This document shows positions 27,282-37,839 of a stretch of DNA of 64,000 nucleotides, piece by piece. The position numbers were made by a program, and so were the translations under genes. Position 1 is the stretch's first letter; the number at the start of each line of letters is the position of its first letter. The stretch spans positions 434,001 to 498,000 of the forward strand of contig NZ_LS483429.1 in the NCBI RefSeq assembly GCF_900475885.1. Direction: 5' to 3'. Origin of the DNA: Haemophilus aegyptius (GTDB lineage: Bacteria; Pseudomonadota; Gammaproteobacteria; Enterobacterales; Pasteurellaceae). The notes under the pieces are model-generated. The model was not told the origin of the DNA. It saw nothing but the letters and a program-made list of their open reading frames with translations, and made no database searches.

Positions 27282-27467
27282 TTATTTCATTTGTGTTGGT
27301 ATCGTATTTTTTTGAATTTCTGGCATAAAACTACCGCCAGCAACGGCACCTGTGCCTTCTACTGGTTGCATAATGCCATTTGGTAATGCGTCTGGATCTT
27401 TAACTGGTTCAGATGCACATCCAACCAAAAGAAATCCAGCTACTAAAACAAGACTTAATTTGTTCAT
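27282..27467 (-). CDS. Small lipoprotein related to the NlpD N-terminus
   Basis: The 61-residue protein has a lipoprotein signal ending VGCAS (Cys17) and a 44-residue mature part. Its tail GGSFMPEIQKNTIPT closely resembles GGAWQPEIQKNSLPT of the adjacent NlpD, and both are preceded by a similar MQ(P/S)V segment. It probably arose by partial duplication of nlpD. It is expressed with the genes upstream and downstream on the same strand (gaps of 8 and 23 bases). The function is unknown; it may compete with or modulate NlpD at the outer membrane. Confidence 0.8.
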   Translation of the reverse strand: MNKLSLVLVAGFLLVGCASEPVKDPDALPNGIMQPVEGTGAVAGGSFMPEIQKNTIPTQMK

Positions 27468-27475
27468 TTTCTATC

Positions 27476-28054
27476 CTAATTTTTCAGTATAAAATAAGCG
27501 ATTATAGCCAGTACAACCACTGACCAGCCAATAATCTCAATAGATTTTCGCAATTTTGCTGCGAATTTTTCACCGCCCCATGCAGCTAATTTTGCTACTA
27601 GCAAGAAACGTGCTAAACGTGAAACAAATGCGGTGATAACAAAAGGGAAAAATGCCATTTGCATCACGCCAGAGCAGAGCGTAAACACCTTGTAAGGAAT
27701 TGGGCTAAAACCCGCCACAAACACAACTAATACACCCCATTGCTCAAACCAACTGACGGCTTTTGCCCAATGCGCAGCATATCCCCATTGTTGCACAATG
27801 TTTTCCACCCAGTCCGTTGCATAAAAACCAATAGCATAACCGATAATTCCGCCGATTACAGACGCAATTGCCGTATAAAATGCAAATTTCACCGCACCTT
27901 TTGGCTTTGACATAGACATTGGGATCAACATCACATCGGGCGGAATAGGAAAAAATATCGCCTCGATAAAACTTACAAAAGAGAGCCAAGAAACAGCAAA
28001 ACGATGTTTTGACCATTCCATCGTTTTATCGTACATCGTGCCGAAAATTTTCAT
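27476..28054 (-). CDS. YqaA/DedA-family inner membrane protein
   Basis: The 192 residues (from the preferred start) have four to five hydrophobic segments and the SNARE-associated/DedA signature: FFPIPPDVMLIPMS, then FVAGFSPIPYKVFTLCSG and SRLARFLLVAKLAAWGG. DedA proteins move lipids such as undecaprenyl phosphate across the inner membrane; the YqaA branch is uncharacterised. I chose MKIFGTMYD (28054), eight bases past surE and preceded by AGAGAAA; a longer frame to 28090 overlaps surE. Confidence 0.88.
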   Translation of the reverse strand: MKIFGTMYDKTMEWSKHRFAVSWLSFVSFIEAIFFPIPPDVMLIPMSMSKPKGAVKFAFYTAIASVIGGIIGYAIGFYATDWVENIVQQWGYAAHWAKAVSWFEQWGVLVVFVAGFSPIPYKVFTLCSGVMQMAFFPFVITAFVSRLARFLLVAKLAAWGGEKFAAKLRKSIEIIGWSVVVLAIIAYFILKN

Positions 28055-28062
28055 ATTTTTCT

Positions 28063-28812
28063 CTATTTGGTAAATTCCTGATCTAACCAATTTTGCAAAG
28101 AAAGCAATGAATGATATGCGGTAAGATCCGCTTGAATTGGTGTGATAGACACATAACCATTCTTCACGGCATAAAAATCTGTTCCTTCGCTTTCATCTTC
28201 GGGTAATGCTGAAGGACCAATCCAATAAATGGTTTCATCACGAGGATCTTTTTGCTTAATCACTTCTGCTGAAGATGCGCGGTAACCCAAGCGACAAACC
28301 TTGTAGCCTTTTAATTCTTCAAAAGGCAAATCAGGCACATTGATATTAATAATTTCACGAGGGTTTAATAATTGATGATGTAATTTAGGAATGAGATCAC
28401 ATACCACTCGTGCTGCTGTTTCATAATGCTGACGACCATCTAACGAAACCGCAATAGCGGGCAGTCCTAAATGGCGACCTTCAAGGGCTGCAGCTAATGT
28501 GCCTGAATAAATCGTATCATCGCCCATATTACAACCCGCATTAATGCCTGATACCACTAAATCCACTTGGCCAGATAAAAATCCGTTTAACGCTAAATGT
28601 ACGCAATCTGCAGGCGTGCCATTTACACAATAATCGCCATTATCTAAATGGCGTGGGCGTAATGGCTCAACCAATGTGAGCGAGCTTGATGCTGCACTTC
28701 GATTACGATCGGGTGCAACAATAATGACTTCTGCAATTTTTCTTAATTCCGTTGCTAAAACTTGAATGCCTTCCGCGTGAAAACCATCATCATTACTAAC
28801 TAAAATTCGCAT
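28063..28812 (-). CDS. surE: 5'/3'-nucleotidase SurE
   Basis: SurE is a metal-dependent nucleoside monophosphatase linked to stationary-phase survival. The 249 residues begin [15 protein letters not shown] with the paired metal-binding Asp (Asp8, Asp9), followed by [17 protein letters not shown] and [17 protein letters not shown], all diagnostic. It is nine bases after truD; truD-surE are paired across gammaproteobacteria. Confidence 0.97.
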   Translation of the reverse strand: MRILVSNDDGFHAEGIQVLATELRKIAEVIIVAPDRNRSAASSSLTLVEPLRPRHLDNGDYCVNGTPADCVHLALNGFLSGQVDLVVSGINAGCNMGDDTIYSGTLAAALEGRHLGLPAIAVSLDGRQHYETAARVVCDLIPKLHHQLLNPREIININVPDLPFEELKGYKVCRLGYRASSAEVIKQKDPRDETIYWIGPSALPEDESEGTDFYAVKNGYVSITPIQADLTAYHSLLSLQNWLDQEFTK

Positions 28813-28821
28813 TATATTTCC

Positions 28822-29841
28822 TTATTCTTCTGTGTAATTTACTAACTCACGAACTAATGCCGTGGCATAACTGCCTGCTGGCAAATAAAATTTTAAACGC
28901 AAGCCTTCTGGCTCAAATGCCCAAGAAAACCCTTTTGCTTTCATTAACAATGGGCGACGCGCCGCTTTCATTCTTTCTTGTTTCATTAAAGGATCGAAAA
29001 CTGAATGTTGATTTACGATTTCATTTTCAATCTCACTCGCCACCAAAATATCTTCGCCAATTAAAGGGGCAGTAAGCAAAATATCTTGATTTTCTAACCG
29101 CACTTGCAAGGCAGTTAAGTCTTCTTTTTCATCCGCTTTGAACCAACTATGCGAACCTGCTAATTGCACAATATCATTTGGCAAAACTTGATTTGTTGCG
29201 CTCTTTGCAATACGCGCAGCCACAACTAAATTAAAAATTTCACTGCGTGCGGCGGAAAGATAAAAACTGCGTTTTTTGCGATCTTTTACCTTGATTTCCC
29301 CTTGAGCCCAACGCAAGGCTTGCGTGAGGTTATGACCTTCCCGACCAAAACGTTGTTCCGTAAAATAATTGGGGAAACCAAAATTTGCCACAAAATCCAA
29401 CCGCACTTTAAGCTCATCAGATTCTTCTGCACCGCGTAATAAAATATCGAAATAATTTCCCTCAAGGCTACCCGTGCGAATTTTTCGGTTATGTCGAGTA
29501 ACCGTTAAAATCTCTACGCCATCTAATTCAAATTGACTGAAATCGGGCGTTTCCATTCCTGGCATTTGCAAGCAAAACCATTGTTCTGTCACCGCTCGAC
29601 GATCTTTCAACCCTGCATATCCCATATTGCGTTCAGAAACACCAGCAAATTTAGCTAATTTTTCGCCAACAAATAAGGTGTTGCAATCTGTTTTGCGTAC
29701 ATACAACGCAACAAACTCCCCTTCGCCTGACATTTCATAGCCTAAATGCTCTTTTACAATAAAATCCGCACATTCAGCCTTTAAAAGTGCGGTGGTTTTT
29801 GGCGGAGTTTTTAATGCCAAATAAGGGAGTTGTTCGAGCAT
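28822..29841 (-). CDS. truD: tRNA pseudouridine-13 synthase TruD
   Basis: TruD makes pseudouridine 13 in tRNA-Glu. The 339 residues have the catalytic motif [16 protein letters not shown] with Asp80, the RNA-binding ARHxxK-like segment [16 protein letters not shown], and the family motif NYFTEQRFG. Length equals the family average (about 340). It is the first gene of the truD-surE-yqaA-lipoprotein-nlpD run. An in-frame USS lies near its 5' end. Confidence 0.96.
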   Translation of the reverse strand: MLEQLPYLALKTPPKTTALLKAECADFIVKEHLGYEMSGEGEFVALYVRKTDCNTLFVGEKLAKFAGVSERNMGYAGLKDRRAVTEQWFCLQMPGMETPDFSQFELDGVEILTVTRHNRKIRTGSLEGNYFDILLRGAEESDELKVRLDFVANFGFPNYFTEQRFGREGHNLTQALRWAQGEIKVKDRKKRSFYLSAARSEIFNLVVAARIAKSATNQVLPNDIVQLAGSHSWFKADEKEDLTALQVRLENQDILLTAPLIGEDILVASEIENEIVNQHSVFDPLMKQERMKAARRPLLMKAKGFSWAFEPEGLRLKFYLPAGSYATALVRELVNYTEE

Positions 29842-29949
29842 AGTTAAGGGCTCTTTTTTATCGAAAATAATTGTGCGAAATTCTATGCGACTTTTCGTGA
29901 TTTATCCACTAAAATAACCGCACTTTTGTTCTTGTTGAAGGATTTTATT

Positions 29950-30372
29950 ATGTCAAAATTGGCTGAATTACAAGCAGAAACCCGTGAAATTATCGAAGAT
30001 TTACTTAATGATGGCAGTGATCCAAATGCGCTTTATATTATTGAACATCACATTGCACACCACGATTTTGATTTGTTAGAAAAAATTGCGGTTGATGCGT
30101 TTAAAGCGGGCTATGAAGTTTCCGAAGCGGAAGAATTTAAAGATGATGACGGTAAACCAATTTTCTGTTTTGACATCATCAGTGAAGTAGAATTAAAAGC
30201 TGAAATTATCGATGCACAACAAAAAGAAATCCTTCCGTTATTAGAAAAACATAATGGTATTTACGACGGTTGGGGAACTTATTTTGAAGACCCAAATGCC
30301 GATGACGATGAATACGGTGACGATGGGGAATTTTTTGATGATGAAGATGAAGAAGAGCCTCGTGTTCATTAA
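29950..30372 (+). CDS. rraB: Ribonuclease E inhibitor RraB
   Basis: RraB binds the RNase E degradosome scaffold and lowers its activity. The 140 residues show the RraB core (LNDGSDPNALYIIEHHIAHH, FDIISEVELKAEI, NGIYDGWGTYFE) and the typical very acidic tail (DDDEYGDDGE onward). I chose ATG 29950, with AAGGAT upstream, giving the family length; an earlier TTG frame from 29926 overlaps a USS. Confidence 0.93.
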   Translation: MSKLAELQAETREIIEDLLNDGSDPNALYIIEHHIAHHDFDLLEKIAVDAFKAGYEVSEAEEFKDDDGKPIFCFDIISEVELKAEIIDAQQKEILPLLEKHNGIYDGWGTYFEDPNADDDEYGDDGEFFDDEDEEEPRVH

Positions 30373-30383
30373 TCCGTAAAGTC

Positions 30384-30411
30384 TTGCGCGCGGAATAATT
30401 TTCGCTACAAT
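30384..30411 (+). promoter_or_regulatory. Candidate slyD promoter
   Basis: TTGCGC (30384-30389), a 16-base spacer and TACAAT (30406-30411) lie about 40 bases before slyD. Confidence 0.55.
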
Positions 30412-30451
30412 GGTACGACTTTTTTAACGGATTTTTTATAAGGAAAACATA

Positions 30452-31063
30452 ATGAAAGTAGAAAAAAATGTAGTGGTGAGCATTTCTTACCAAGTTCGCA
30501 CGCAAGATGGCGTATTGGTCGATGAAGCACCAGCGAATCAACCACTAGAATATTTACAAGGTCACAATAATTTAGTAATCGGTCTTGAAAAAGCACTTGA
30601 AGGTAAAGAAGTAGGCGACAAATTTGAAGTACGTGTACAACCTGAAGAAGGTTATGGTGCATACAGCGAAAATATGGTTCAACGTGTACCAAAAGATGTA
30701 TTCCAAGGTGTTGATGAATTTGAAGTGGGTATGCGTTTTTTAGCGGATACTGACATTGGCCCAGTTCCAGTAGTGATTACTGAAATCGATGGCGATGAAG
30801 TTGTGGTTGATGGAAACCATATGTTAGCAGGTCAAGAATTACACTTCACCGTTGAAGTTGTCGCAACACGTGAAGCAACGTTAGAAGAAATTGCACACGG
30901 TCATGTTCACGGTGCGCATAGCCACCATCATGATGATGACGAAGAAGGTCACAGTTGTGGCTGTGGCGGGCATCATCACCATCACGACCATGATCATGAG
31001 CACAGCGGATGTTGTGGCGGTGGTCACGGACATGGTCACAGCGGATGCTGCGACAGTCATTAA
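30452..31063 (+). CDS. slyD: FKBP-type peptidyl-prolyl isomerase SlyD
   Basis: SlyD is a cytoplasmic prolyl isomerase and chaperone that also stores nickel for hydrogenase and urease assembly. The 203 residues have the FKBP domain split by the IF insert: N-terminal half (about 1-70, [15 protein letters not shown]), IF domain (about 75-120), then a metal-binding tail from about residue 150. The tail is extremely rich in His, Cys, Asp and Gly ([18 protein letters not shown] and further His and Cys-Cys clusters). H. influenzae has Ni enzymes such as urease, so nickel supply is a sensible role. Confidence 0.96.
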   Translation: MKVEKNVVVSISYQVRTQDGVLVDEAPANQPLEYLQGHNNLVIGLEKALEGKEVGDKFEVRVQPEEGYGAYSENMVQRVPKDVFQGVDEFEVGMRFLADTDIGPVPVVITEIDGDEVVVDGNHMLAGQELHFTVEVVATREATLEEIAHGHVHGAHSHHHDDDEEGHSCGCGGHHHHHDHDHEHSGCCGGGHGHGHSGCCDSH

Positions 31064-31080
31064 TTTAAAAAAACTGAGAA

Positions 31081-31118
31081 AAATACCGCACTTTAGCAAT
31101 AAAGTGCGGTATTTTTTG
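31081..31118 (+). terminator. slyD terminator (inverted USS pair)
   Basis: AAATACCGCACTTT and AAAGTGCGGTATTT make a 14-bp perfect stem with a 6-base loop, followed by T-rich sequence. Confidence 0.85.
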
Positions 31119-31211
31119 TTAAAAACGAGACAAAATGTGCTGAAAATATTGGATCCTTGCGAACTTCTCGGTAGACTATGGAGCAATTCACTCAAAAACT
31201 TTTGTCCTAAA

Positions 31212-32948
31212 ATGAATAAAACACTGTCAAAACTCACCGCACTTTTTTTAGCATTAAGTTGCTTTCCTGCATTTGCTGAACAAACTGTAGATATTGAAGT
31301 TCAGGGCATTCGTGGTTTTCGTGCTGTGCGCAATACAGATCTCAATGTTCATCTGATTAACAAAGAAGAAATGGACGGTTCTGAACGCTATCAACATTTA
31401 GTGACTCAAGCGGTTGATCGCGGTTTGCGTGTGTTTGGTTATTATGAATCTTCCGTACGTTTTGAGCGAAAACAGCGTCAAGGTAAACGCGATTTATTAA
31501 TTGCTCATGTTACACCAGGCGAGCCAACAAAAATTGCGGGCACTGATGTGCAAATTAAGGGAGAGGCAACACAAGATGAAAATTTTGATGGGCTGCGTAA
31601 AAATTTGCCCAAAGAAGGCGTTTTGGTTGAACACCAAACTTATGATGATTACAAAACAGCGATTTCACGTTTGGCATCAAATCGTGGATATTTTGATGGC
31701 GAATTTAAAATTTCACGTTTAGAAATTAGCCCAGAAACCCATCAAGCATGGTGGCGAATGTTATTTGATAGTGGCGTTCGTTATCATTATGGCAATATTA
31801 CTTTTAGTCATTCACAAATTCGTGATGATTACCTAAATAACATTCTTAATATCAAATCTGGCGAGCCGTATCTAATGAATAGTTTGTCGGATTTAACCAG
31901 TGATTTCTCATCTTCAAATTGGTTTAGTTCGGTATTGGTTCAGCCTAATGTAAATCATAAAAACAAAACAGTGGATGTGGAAATTATTCTTTATCCACGT
32001 AAAAAAAATGCGATGGAACTGGGTGTGGGCTTTGCCACTGATGGCGGCGTTCACGGACAAATAGGCTGGACAAAACCTTGGATTAATAGCCGTGGACATA
32101 GTTTGCGTTCAAATCTTTATCTCTCTGCACCGAAACAAACTCTAGAAGCAACTTATCGAATGCCACTGCTTAAAAATCCATTAAATTATTACTATGATTT
32201 TGCCGTCGGTTGGGAAGGGGAAAAAGAGAATGATACCAATACGAGAGTGCTTACGTTGTCAGCGTTACGTTATTGGAATAATGCGCATGGTTGGCAATAT
32301 TTTGGCGGACTTCGTACGCGATACGACAGTTTTACACAAGCGGATATCACTGATAAAACCTTACTTCTTTATCCAACTGTTGGATTTACTCGCACTCGAT
32401 TACGTGGTGGTTCCTTTGCCACTTGGGGCGATGTGCAAAAAATTACTTTTGATTTAAGCAAACGAATTTGGCTATCAGAATCTTCTTTTATAAAAGTTCA
32501 AGCATCTAGCGCGTGGGTTCGTACTTATGCAGAAAATCATCGTATCGTTGCTCGTGCTGAAATCGGGTATTTACATACAAAAGATATTGAAAAAATTCCG
32601 CCTACACTGCGTTTCTTTGCTGGTGGCGATCGTAGTGTGCGCGGTTACGGCTATAAAAAAATTGCGCCTAAAAATAAAAACGGAAAATTAGTTGGTGGTT
32701 CGCGATTGCTTACCACTTCTTTAGAATATCAATATCAAGTTTATCCGAATTGGTGGGCGGCAACCTTTGCAGATAGTGGCTTAGCCGCTAATGATTACAC
32801 AGAAAAAGAGCTGCGTTATGGCGCAGGCGTTGGTGTGCGTTGGGCATCGCCAGTTGGTGCGATTAAATTTGATATTGCCACACCCATTCGTGATAAAGAT
32901 AACAGCAAAAATATTCAATTTTACATTGGACTTGGTACAGAAATTTAA
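31212..32948 (+). CDS. tamA: Translocation and assembly module outer-membrane protein TamA
   Basis: TamA is a BamA-like Omp85 barrel that with TamB inserts some outer-membrane proteins and affects lipid transport. From ATG 31212 it has 578 residues: signal peptide ([20 protein letters not shown], cut after AFA), three POTRA domains (about 25-265) and a 16-stranded barrel with the Omp85 lid-lock motif [20 protein letters not shown] encodes LTAL within the signal peptide. An open frame continues upstream through slyD, but that part is a shadow. Nine bases separate it from tamB. Confidence 0.96.
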   Translation: MNKTLSKLTALFLALSCFPAFAEQTVDIEVQGIRGFRAVRNTDLNVHLINKEEMDGSERYQHLVTQAVDRGLRVFGYYESSVRFERKQRQGKRDLLIAHVTPGEPTKIAGTDVQIKGEATQDENFDGLRKNLPKEGVLVEHQTYDDYKTAISRLASNRGYFDGEFKISRLEISPETHQAWWRMLFDSGVRYHYGNITFSHSQIRDDYLNNILNIKSGEPYLMNSLSDLTSDFSSSNWFSSVLVQPNVNHKNKTVDVEIILYPRKKNAMELGVGFATDGGVHGQIGWTKPWINSRGHSLRSNLYLSAPKQTLEATYRMPLLKNPLNYYYDFAVGWEGEKENDTNTRVLTLSALRYWNNAHGWQYFGGLRTRYDSFTQADITDKTLLLYPTVGFTRTRLRGGSFATWGDVQKITFDLSKRIWLSESSFIKVQASSAWVRTYAENHRIVARAEIGYLHTKDIEKIPPTLRFFAGGDRSVRGYGYKKIAPKNKNGKLVGGSRLLTTSLEYQYQVYPNWWAATFADSGLAANDYTEKELRYGAGVGVRWASPVGAIKFDIATPIRDKDNSKNIQFYIGLGTEI

Positions 32949-32957
32949 GGTGAATTT

Positions 32958-35900
32958 ATGACAGAACAAATACAAGCATCAGAAACTTCACCAAAATCAC
33001 CTGAGAAACCTAATAAAAAACATTGGGTACGCAAGGCTGTTTGTATCGGAAGTGCGGTCATTTTTATACCTGTTTTAGGTGTTGCTGGGACGCTTTCTTT
33101 CGATGCGGGGCAAAGAGGTTTAATTCAACTTGTCGATAAAATGCTTGATAGTTTTTCCGTTGAGCAAATTGAAGGCGGATTACAAAATGGCTTGGTGTTA
33201 AAGAATGTTCGTTATCAAACCGCTGGGATTGAGACACATATTGCACAAGCACGTTTACAGCTCGATTTTGGTTGTTTGCTTTCACGTGAAGTTTGTTTAC
33301 GAGACTTCACCTTAAATAAACCGACGATTGCGATTAATACTGCATTATTGCCTCCATCGGCACCTGATAATTCAAAGTCTGGCTCAATGAAGCGTATTTC
33401 CTTGCCAATTAGTATCAATGCAGAAAATTTGGTGGTGCAAGATTTATCTGTAAACATTGATCAGACTAGTATTACGCTTGGAAATTTTAAAAGTGCGGTA
33501 AGTTTAAATAATGAAAAAGGCTTAACTATTGCGCCGACTGAAATTAACGATATTTCAGTGATTGCAAAAAAATTGTCTGAAGTTAAATCAGATCTGAAAG
33601 CCGAACAGCCGAATAAGCCTGTAGATTGGGCTACGATTGAGCAATCTTTAACGCCTGCTTTTTTAGGTAATGTATCAGAAATCATTCTTCCTTTTGATTT
33701 ACATATTCCTGAAATTTCAGGCAAAAACTGGCAGTATCAAGCAGTGAATGAAAAAGGCGAAACGCTTCAATCTGTTGAAATGTCTAGTTTAATTGCACAG
33801 GCGGATACCGTCGATAACCAACTGCAATTACAAAAATTAGCGGTAGAAAGCTCGTTGGGTAATCTTTCTTCACAAGGTAAATTACAACTTGATGGCGATA
33901 TGCCTCTCGATTTAACTTTAAAATCCCATTTGGAGCCATTGAAATCTGATGGAAAAGAAATTTTACCCGCGAGTGATGTGGATCTTGCACTTTCGGGATC
34001 ATTGAAAAAATCTACCGCACTTTCTTTGAAAACAAAAGGCGTATTAGATGCTGAACTGAATGGCGACGTGCAATTAGCACAAGATAAAATGCCCTTAAAC
34101 CTCACATTAAACGTGGCAAAAGGACAATACACTTTTGTAAACACAATGACGCCACTCAAAATTAATGATGTGACGCTTAAACTCACAGGGGATTTACTAA
34201 ATTATCACGCTGAACTTAAGGGCAATGTAGTAGGAATGAATTATATTCCCGCATCTCAAGTGGAACTTAATGCCGACGGCAAACTTTATGAAGTCACCGT
34301 CAATAAATTGGGGATAGATTCATTAGACGGTAAAAGTGAATTTGTGGGGACTGCAAACTGGAAAGAGGGTGCAAACTGGGATATTCAAGCCGATTTAGAA
34401 AAAATGAATATTGGTTTTTTTGTTCCTGTAATGCCTGCAACACTATCTGGTAAATTGCATTCACGTGGTTTTGCAGGCTCTCAAGGATGGCAAGTGGAAG
34501 TACCAGTAGCCGATTTAAACGGAATGCTTTCTGCAAAACCTATCAGTTTAAAAGGTTCTGCAACGCTCAATCAAAATGTACTTCTAACAGTGCCTGATTT
34601 ACAGATTAGATATGGCGAAAATTATCTTAAAGCCAGTGGCGTATTAGATGATCATTCTGATTTTGCACTAGATATAAATGCACCAAATTTACGTGGATTA
34701 TGGTCAGATTTAAAAGGGCGAGTAAAAGGTCGAGTAGCGATTTCTGGTCAAATTACGACACCTAATCTTGATCTTGATTTAACTTCATCTAATTTACATT
34801 TACAGGGTTTTCAGTTAGCCAAAGCAAGTATAAAAGGTCATATAAACAATGCCTCACTCTCGAGTGGAAAATTGAATATTAAAGCAGAACAACTTCATTA
34901 TGGCGAAAATATTAAACTCCATTTACTTGATCTTGATTTATCAGGCGATGAACAAAATCACAAACTAAGCCTAAAATCTCAAGGCGAGCCTGTTGCTGCA
35001 AATTTACAAATTAACGGACATTTTGACCGCACTTTGGAACAGTGGAAAGGCACAATTTCCCAAGCAAAATTCGAAACTCCGATTGGCGATGTAAAATCCA
35101 ACCAAGCGATTGCGGTGTCCTACGATAACAAACAAACACAAGCCAATATTGCCTCACATTGCTGGCAAAACACCGATGTAGAATTATGTTTCCCACAAGC
35201 ATTCAATGCAGGCAAGCAAGGCAATATTCCTTTCCAATTTAAACGTGTTAATTTGGATTTAGTGAATAAACTTATCGAACAAAACAGCCTCAAAGGCAAT
35301 TTACAAGTGCAAGGAAATGTGGCTTGGTTTACGGATAAACCATTCCAATTTACCGCCAACGTAGATGGCAATCATTTAGCCTTCTCTCAAAAATTGGATT
35401 ACCGTACATTTAAATTGGATATTCCAAAATTAACCCTTAACGCCGACATTCAAAATAATAATTTGGTTTTAAAAACAGACATCAATGTGCATAATCAAGG
35501 CAGAATTGTTGGCGATATTCATTTAAATGACCTGGCTAAAAATCGCCAACTTGGCGGTAGCCTTGCGATAGAACGATTAAGTTTGAGTATTGCGAATCAA
35601 CTACTCACTCAAGGCGAATCCGTGAATGGAGAAGTGGTATCAAAATTGCGTTTCGGTGGGAATTTAGAGAAACCATTATTAAATGGTGACTTCAATATTC
35701 GTAATATTCGTACCAAATTAAAATCTATGCCAGTCAATATTACTGATGGCGATATTGCCCTGCGCTTTAATGGTAACCGTTCAACATTGCAAGGGAAAAT
35801 CAAAACAGTAGATAGTCACTTAAACTTAACTGGACGTGCAAACTGGGCTAATATTGAACATTGGACAACAGAATTAAATGCGCAAGCAAATAATTTCAAC

Positions 35901-36854
35901 GTGGATATTCCTTCTATGGCGAAGCTACGTTTCAGTCCAAATATCACGATAAAAGCCAATCCGAAGGAATTGAATTTAAGCGGAACAGTGGATATTCCTT
36001 GGGCGCGTATTAAAATTGACAGTCTGCCAGATACTGCTGAGCCAGTGAGTGAAGATGAAGTTATTTTAAATGGCCCGCACAAGAGCAAAGAAGAACTGAT
36101 TAAACGTGAATTTGCCGCAAAAACAAAATCAGGAATGGAAATTCGCTCTGATTTACGCATCAATATTGGTAAAGACGTTAGCCTTGATGCCTATGGCTTA
36201 AAAACCAATCTTGATGGTTTACTTTCTGTGAAACAAGATAAAGGCAATTTAGGTTTATTCGGTCAAATCAATTTAACCAAAGGTCGCTATGCTTCTTTCG
36301 GGCAAGATTTACTCATTCGTAAAGGACTTATTAGCTTTTCTGGGCAAGCGACACAACCTACATTGAATATTGAGGCTATTCGTAATCCTGAAACAATGGA
36401 AGACAGCAAAATTACTGCTGGCGTGAGAGTGATTGGCATAGCTGATAGCCCAGAAGTCACTATTTTCAGTGAACCAAGCAAACCACAAGATCAAGCACTT
36501 TCTTATTTATTAACAGGTCGTTCGTTAGAAAGCAGCGGAGAAGTGGGTTCAACGGGATCAGTTGGCGCAGCATTGATTGGTTTAGGCATTTCAAAGAGCG
36601 GTAAATTAGTGGGCAGTATTGGCGAAGTTTTTGGTATTCAAGACTTAAACCTTGGTACATCTGGCGTGGGCGATAAATCCAAAGTGACGGTAAGTGGTAA
36701 TATTACCAATCGCTTACAAATAAAATATGGCGTAGGTTTATTTGATGGCTTAGCAGAAGTTACATTACGTTATCGCCTAATGCCACAGCTTTATTTTCAA
36801 TCCGTTTCTAGTACAAACCAAGTGTTTGATTTACTTTATAAATTTGAATTTTAG
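32958..36854 (+). CDS. tamB: Translocation and assembly module inner-membrane protein TamB
   Basis: TamB spans the periplasm as a long hydrophobic groove and works with TamA. The 1298 residues have one N-terminal membrane anchor (about 28-48, within a basic flank), a very long beta-taco body with regular beta strands, and the C-terminal DUF490 domain (about 950-1298) with LGLFGQINLTKGRYASFGQD, the conserved PxLxxxA-like segments and a terminal aromatic (LYKFEF). Length is like E. coli (1259). The tamA-tamB pairing is universal in proteobacteria. Confidence 0.97.
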   Translation: MTEQIQASETSPKSPEKPNKKHWVRKAVCIGSAVIFIPVLGVAGTLSFDAGQRGLIQLVDKMLDSFSVEQIEGGLQNGLVLKNVRYQTAGIETHIAQARLQLDFGCLLSREVCLRDFTLNKPTIAINTALLPPSAPDNSKSGSMKRISLPISINAENLVVQDLSVNIDQTSITLGNFKSAVSLNNEKGLTIAPTEINDISVIAKKLSEVKSDLKAEQPNKPVDWATIEQSLTPAFLGNVSEIILPFDLHIPEISGKNWQYQAVNEKGETLQSVEMSSLIAQADTVDNQLQLQKLAVESSLGNLSSQGKLQLDGDMPLDLTLKSHLEPLKSDGKEILPASDVDLALSGSLKKSTALSLKTKGVLDAELNGDVQLAQDKMPLNLTLNVAKGQYTFVNTMTPLKINDVTLKLTGDLLNYHAELKGNVVGMNYIPASQVELNADGKLYEVTVNKLGIDSLDGKSEFVGTANWKEGANWDIQADLEKMNIGFFVPVMPATLSGKLHSRGFAGSQGWQVEVPVADLNGMLSAKPISLKGSATLNQNVLLTVPDLQIRYGENYLKASGVLDDHSDFALDINAPNLRGLWSDLKGRVKGRVAISGQITTPNLDLDLTSSNLHLQGFQLAKASIKGHINNASLSSGKLNIKAEQLHYGENIKLHLLDLDLSGDEQNHKLSLKSQGEPVAANLQINGHFDRTLEQWKGTISQAKFETPIGDVKSNQAIAVSYDNKQTQANIASHCWQNTDVELCFPQAFNAGKQGNIPFQFKRVNLDLVNKLIEQNSLKGNLQVQGNVAWFTDKPFQFTANVDGNHLAFSQKLDYRTFKLDIPKLTLNADIQNNNLVLKTDINVHNQGRIVGDIHLNDLAKNRQLGGSLAIERLSLSIANQLLTQGESVNGEVVSKLRFGGNLEKPLLNGDFNIRNIRTKLKSMPVNITDGDIALRFNGNRSTLQGKIKTVDSHLNLTGRANWANIEHWTTELNAQANNFNVDIPSMAKLRFSPNITIKANPKELNLSGTVDIPWARIKIDSLPDTAEPVSEDEVILNGPHKSKEELIKREFAAKTKSGMEIRSDLRINIGKDVSLDAYGLKTNLDGLLSVKQDKGNLGLFGQINLTKGRYASFGQDLLIRKGLISFSGQATQPTLNIEAIRNPETMEDSKITAGVRVIGIADSPEVTIFSEPSKPQDQALSYLLTGRSLESSGEVGSTGSVGAALIGLGISKSGKLVGSIGEVFGIQDLNLGTSGVGDKSKVTVSGNITNRLQIKYGVGLFDGLAEVTLRYRLMPQLYFQSVSSTNQVFDLLYKFEF

Positions 36855-36861
36855 GAATGTT

Positions 36862-37839
36862 ATGAATGACGCTATTTTAGAACCCAAACATCGTGGCAAT
36901 GTACGTGAAATTGCCGCGATTGATCTTGGCTCAAACAGCTTTCATATGATTGTTGCGCGTATTGTAAACGGCTCAATCCAAGTGCTTTCGCGCTTAAAAC
37001 AAAAAGTTAAACTCGCAGAAGGTTTAGACGAAAATGCCGTGCTTAATCAAGAGGCCATCACACGTGGCGTGAATTGCTTAGCCTTATTTGCTGAACGTTT
37101 ACAAGGATTTCCTGTTGAAAATGTCAATGTGGTTGGTACTTATACGTTACGAAGAGCGGTGAATAATGACGAATTTTTACGTCAAGCAGCCAAAGTTTTC
37201 CCCTATCCCATTAATATTATTAGTGGGCAAACTGAAGCGAAAACCATCTACGCTGGCGTATGCCACACTCAACCAGAAAAAGGCAGAAAGCTTGTTATAG
37301 ATATTGGTGGTGGCTCGACAGAAATGATTATCGGCGATGATTTCACGCCGCTTATAGCTGAAAGCCGACATATGGGATGCGTGAGTTTTGCGACTCAATT
37401 TTTTACCGATGGCATCATTTCCCCAGAAAACTTTCAACGAGCGCGCCAAAGTGCGGTCAATAAAATCGAAGATTTAGGCCTTGCATATCGCAAATTAGGT
37501 TGGCAATCTGTGCTCGGCTCATCGGGGACGATTAAAACTGTTGCGCAAGTCATTGCGACTAATCTCGATCCAAATGGAACCATTACAGCCGAGCGATTAA
37601 ATGCTCTAATTGAACAAACACTACAAGCCAAGCATTTTACCGAGCTAAATATTAACGGTTTAAACCAAGACCGCGTGGATGTTTTTGTACCCGGTTTAGC
37701 AATTTTAAGTGCAGTGTTTGACGTTTTTCATATTCAACAAATGCGCTATTCTGACGGTGCATTGCGCGAAGGCGTCATTTATAGCCTAGAAAAAACTTCC
37801 AAGTTGCAGATATTCGAGCGCGCACCGCTTGAGGGTTAA
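36862..37839 (+). CDS. gppA: Exopolyphosphatase/pppGpp phosphatase GppA, C-terminally short
   Basis: This is a Ppx/GppA-family phosphatase acting on pppGpp or polyphosphate. The 325 residues hold the complete ASKHA catalytic fold: phosphate loop AAIDLGSNSFHMIVAR, GQTEAKTIYAG, DIGGGSTEMIIG, GSSGTIKT and YSDGALREGVIY. E. coli GppA has about 494 residues; the C-terminal HD-like domain is missing. The next 107 bases, in another frame, still encode a piece of the expected continuation. I chose ATG 36862 (MNDAILEP), seven bases after tamB; an earlier ATG overlaps tamB. Whether the short form is active is unknown, although some bacteria have naturally short Ppx proteins. Confidence 0.9.
   Translation: MNDAILEPKHRGNVREIAAIDLGSNSFHMIVARIVNGSIQVLSRLKQKVKLAEGLDENAVLNQEAITRGVNCLALFAERLQGFPVENVNVVGTYTLRRAVNNDEFLRQAAKVFPYPINIISGQTEAKTIYAGVCHTQPEKGRKLVIDIGGGSTEMIIGDDFTPLIAESRHMGCVSFATQFFTDGIISPENFQRARQSAVNKIEDLGLAYRKLGWQSVLGSSGTIKTVAQVIATNLDPNGTITAERLNALIEQTLQAKHFTELNINGLNQDRVDVFVPGLAILSAVFDVFHIQQMRYSDGALREGVIYSLEKTSKLQIFERAPLEG

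Noticed and set aside
30891-31211. Upstream extension of tamA through slyD
   Set aside because: It is the +1 reading of the slyD His/Cys tail; tamA starts at 31212 with a clear signal peptide.
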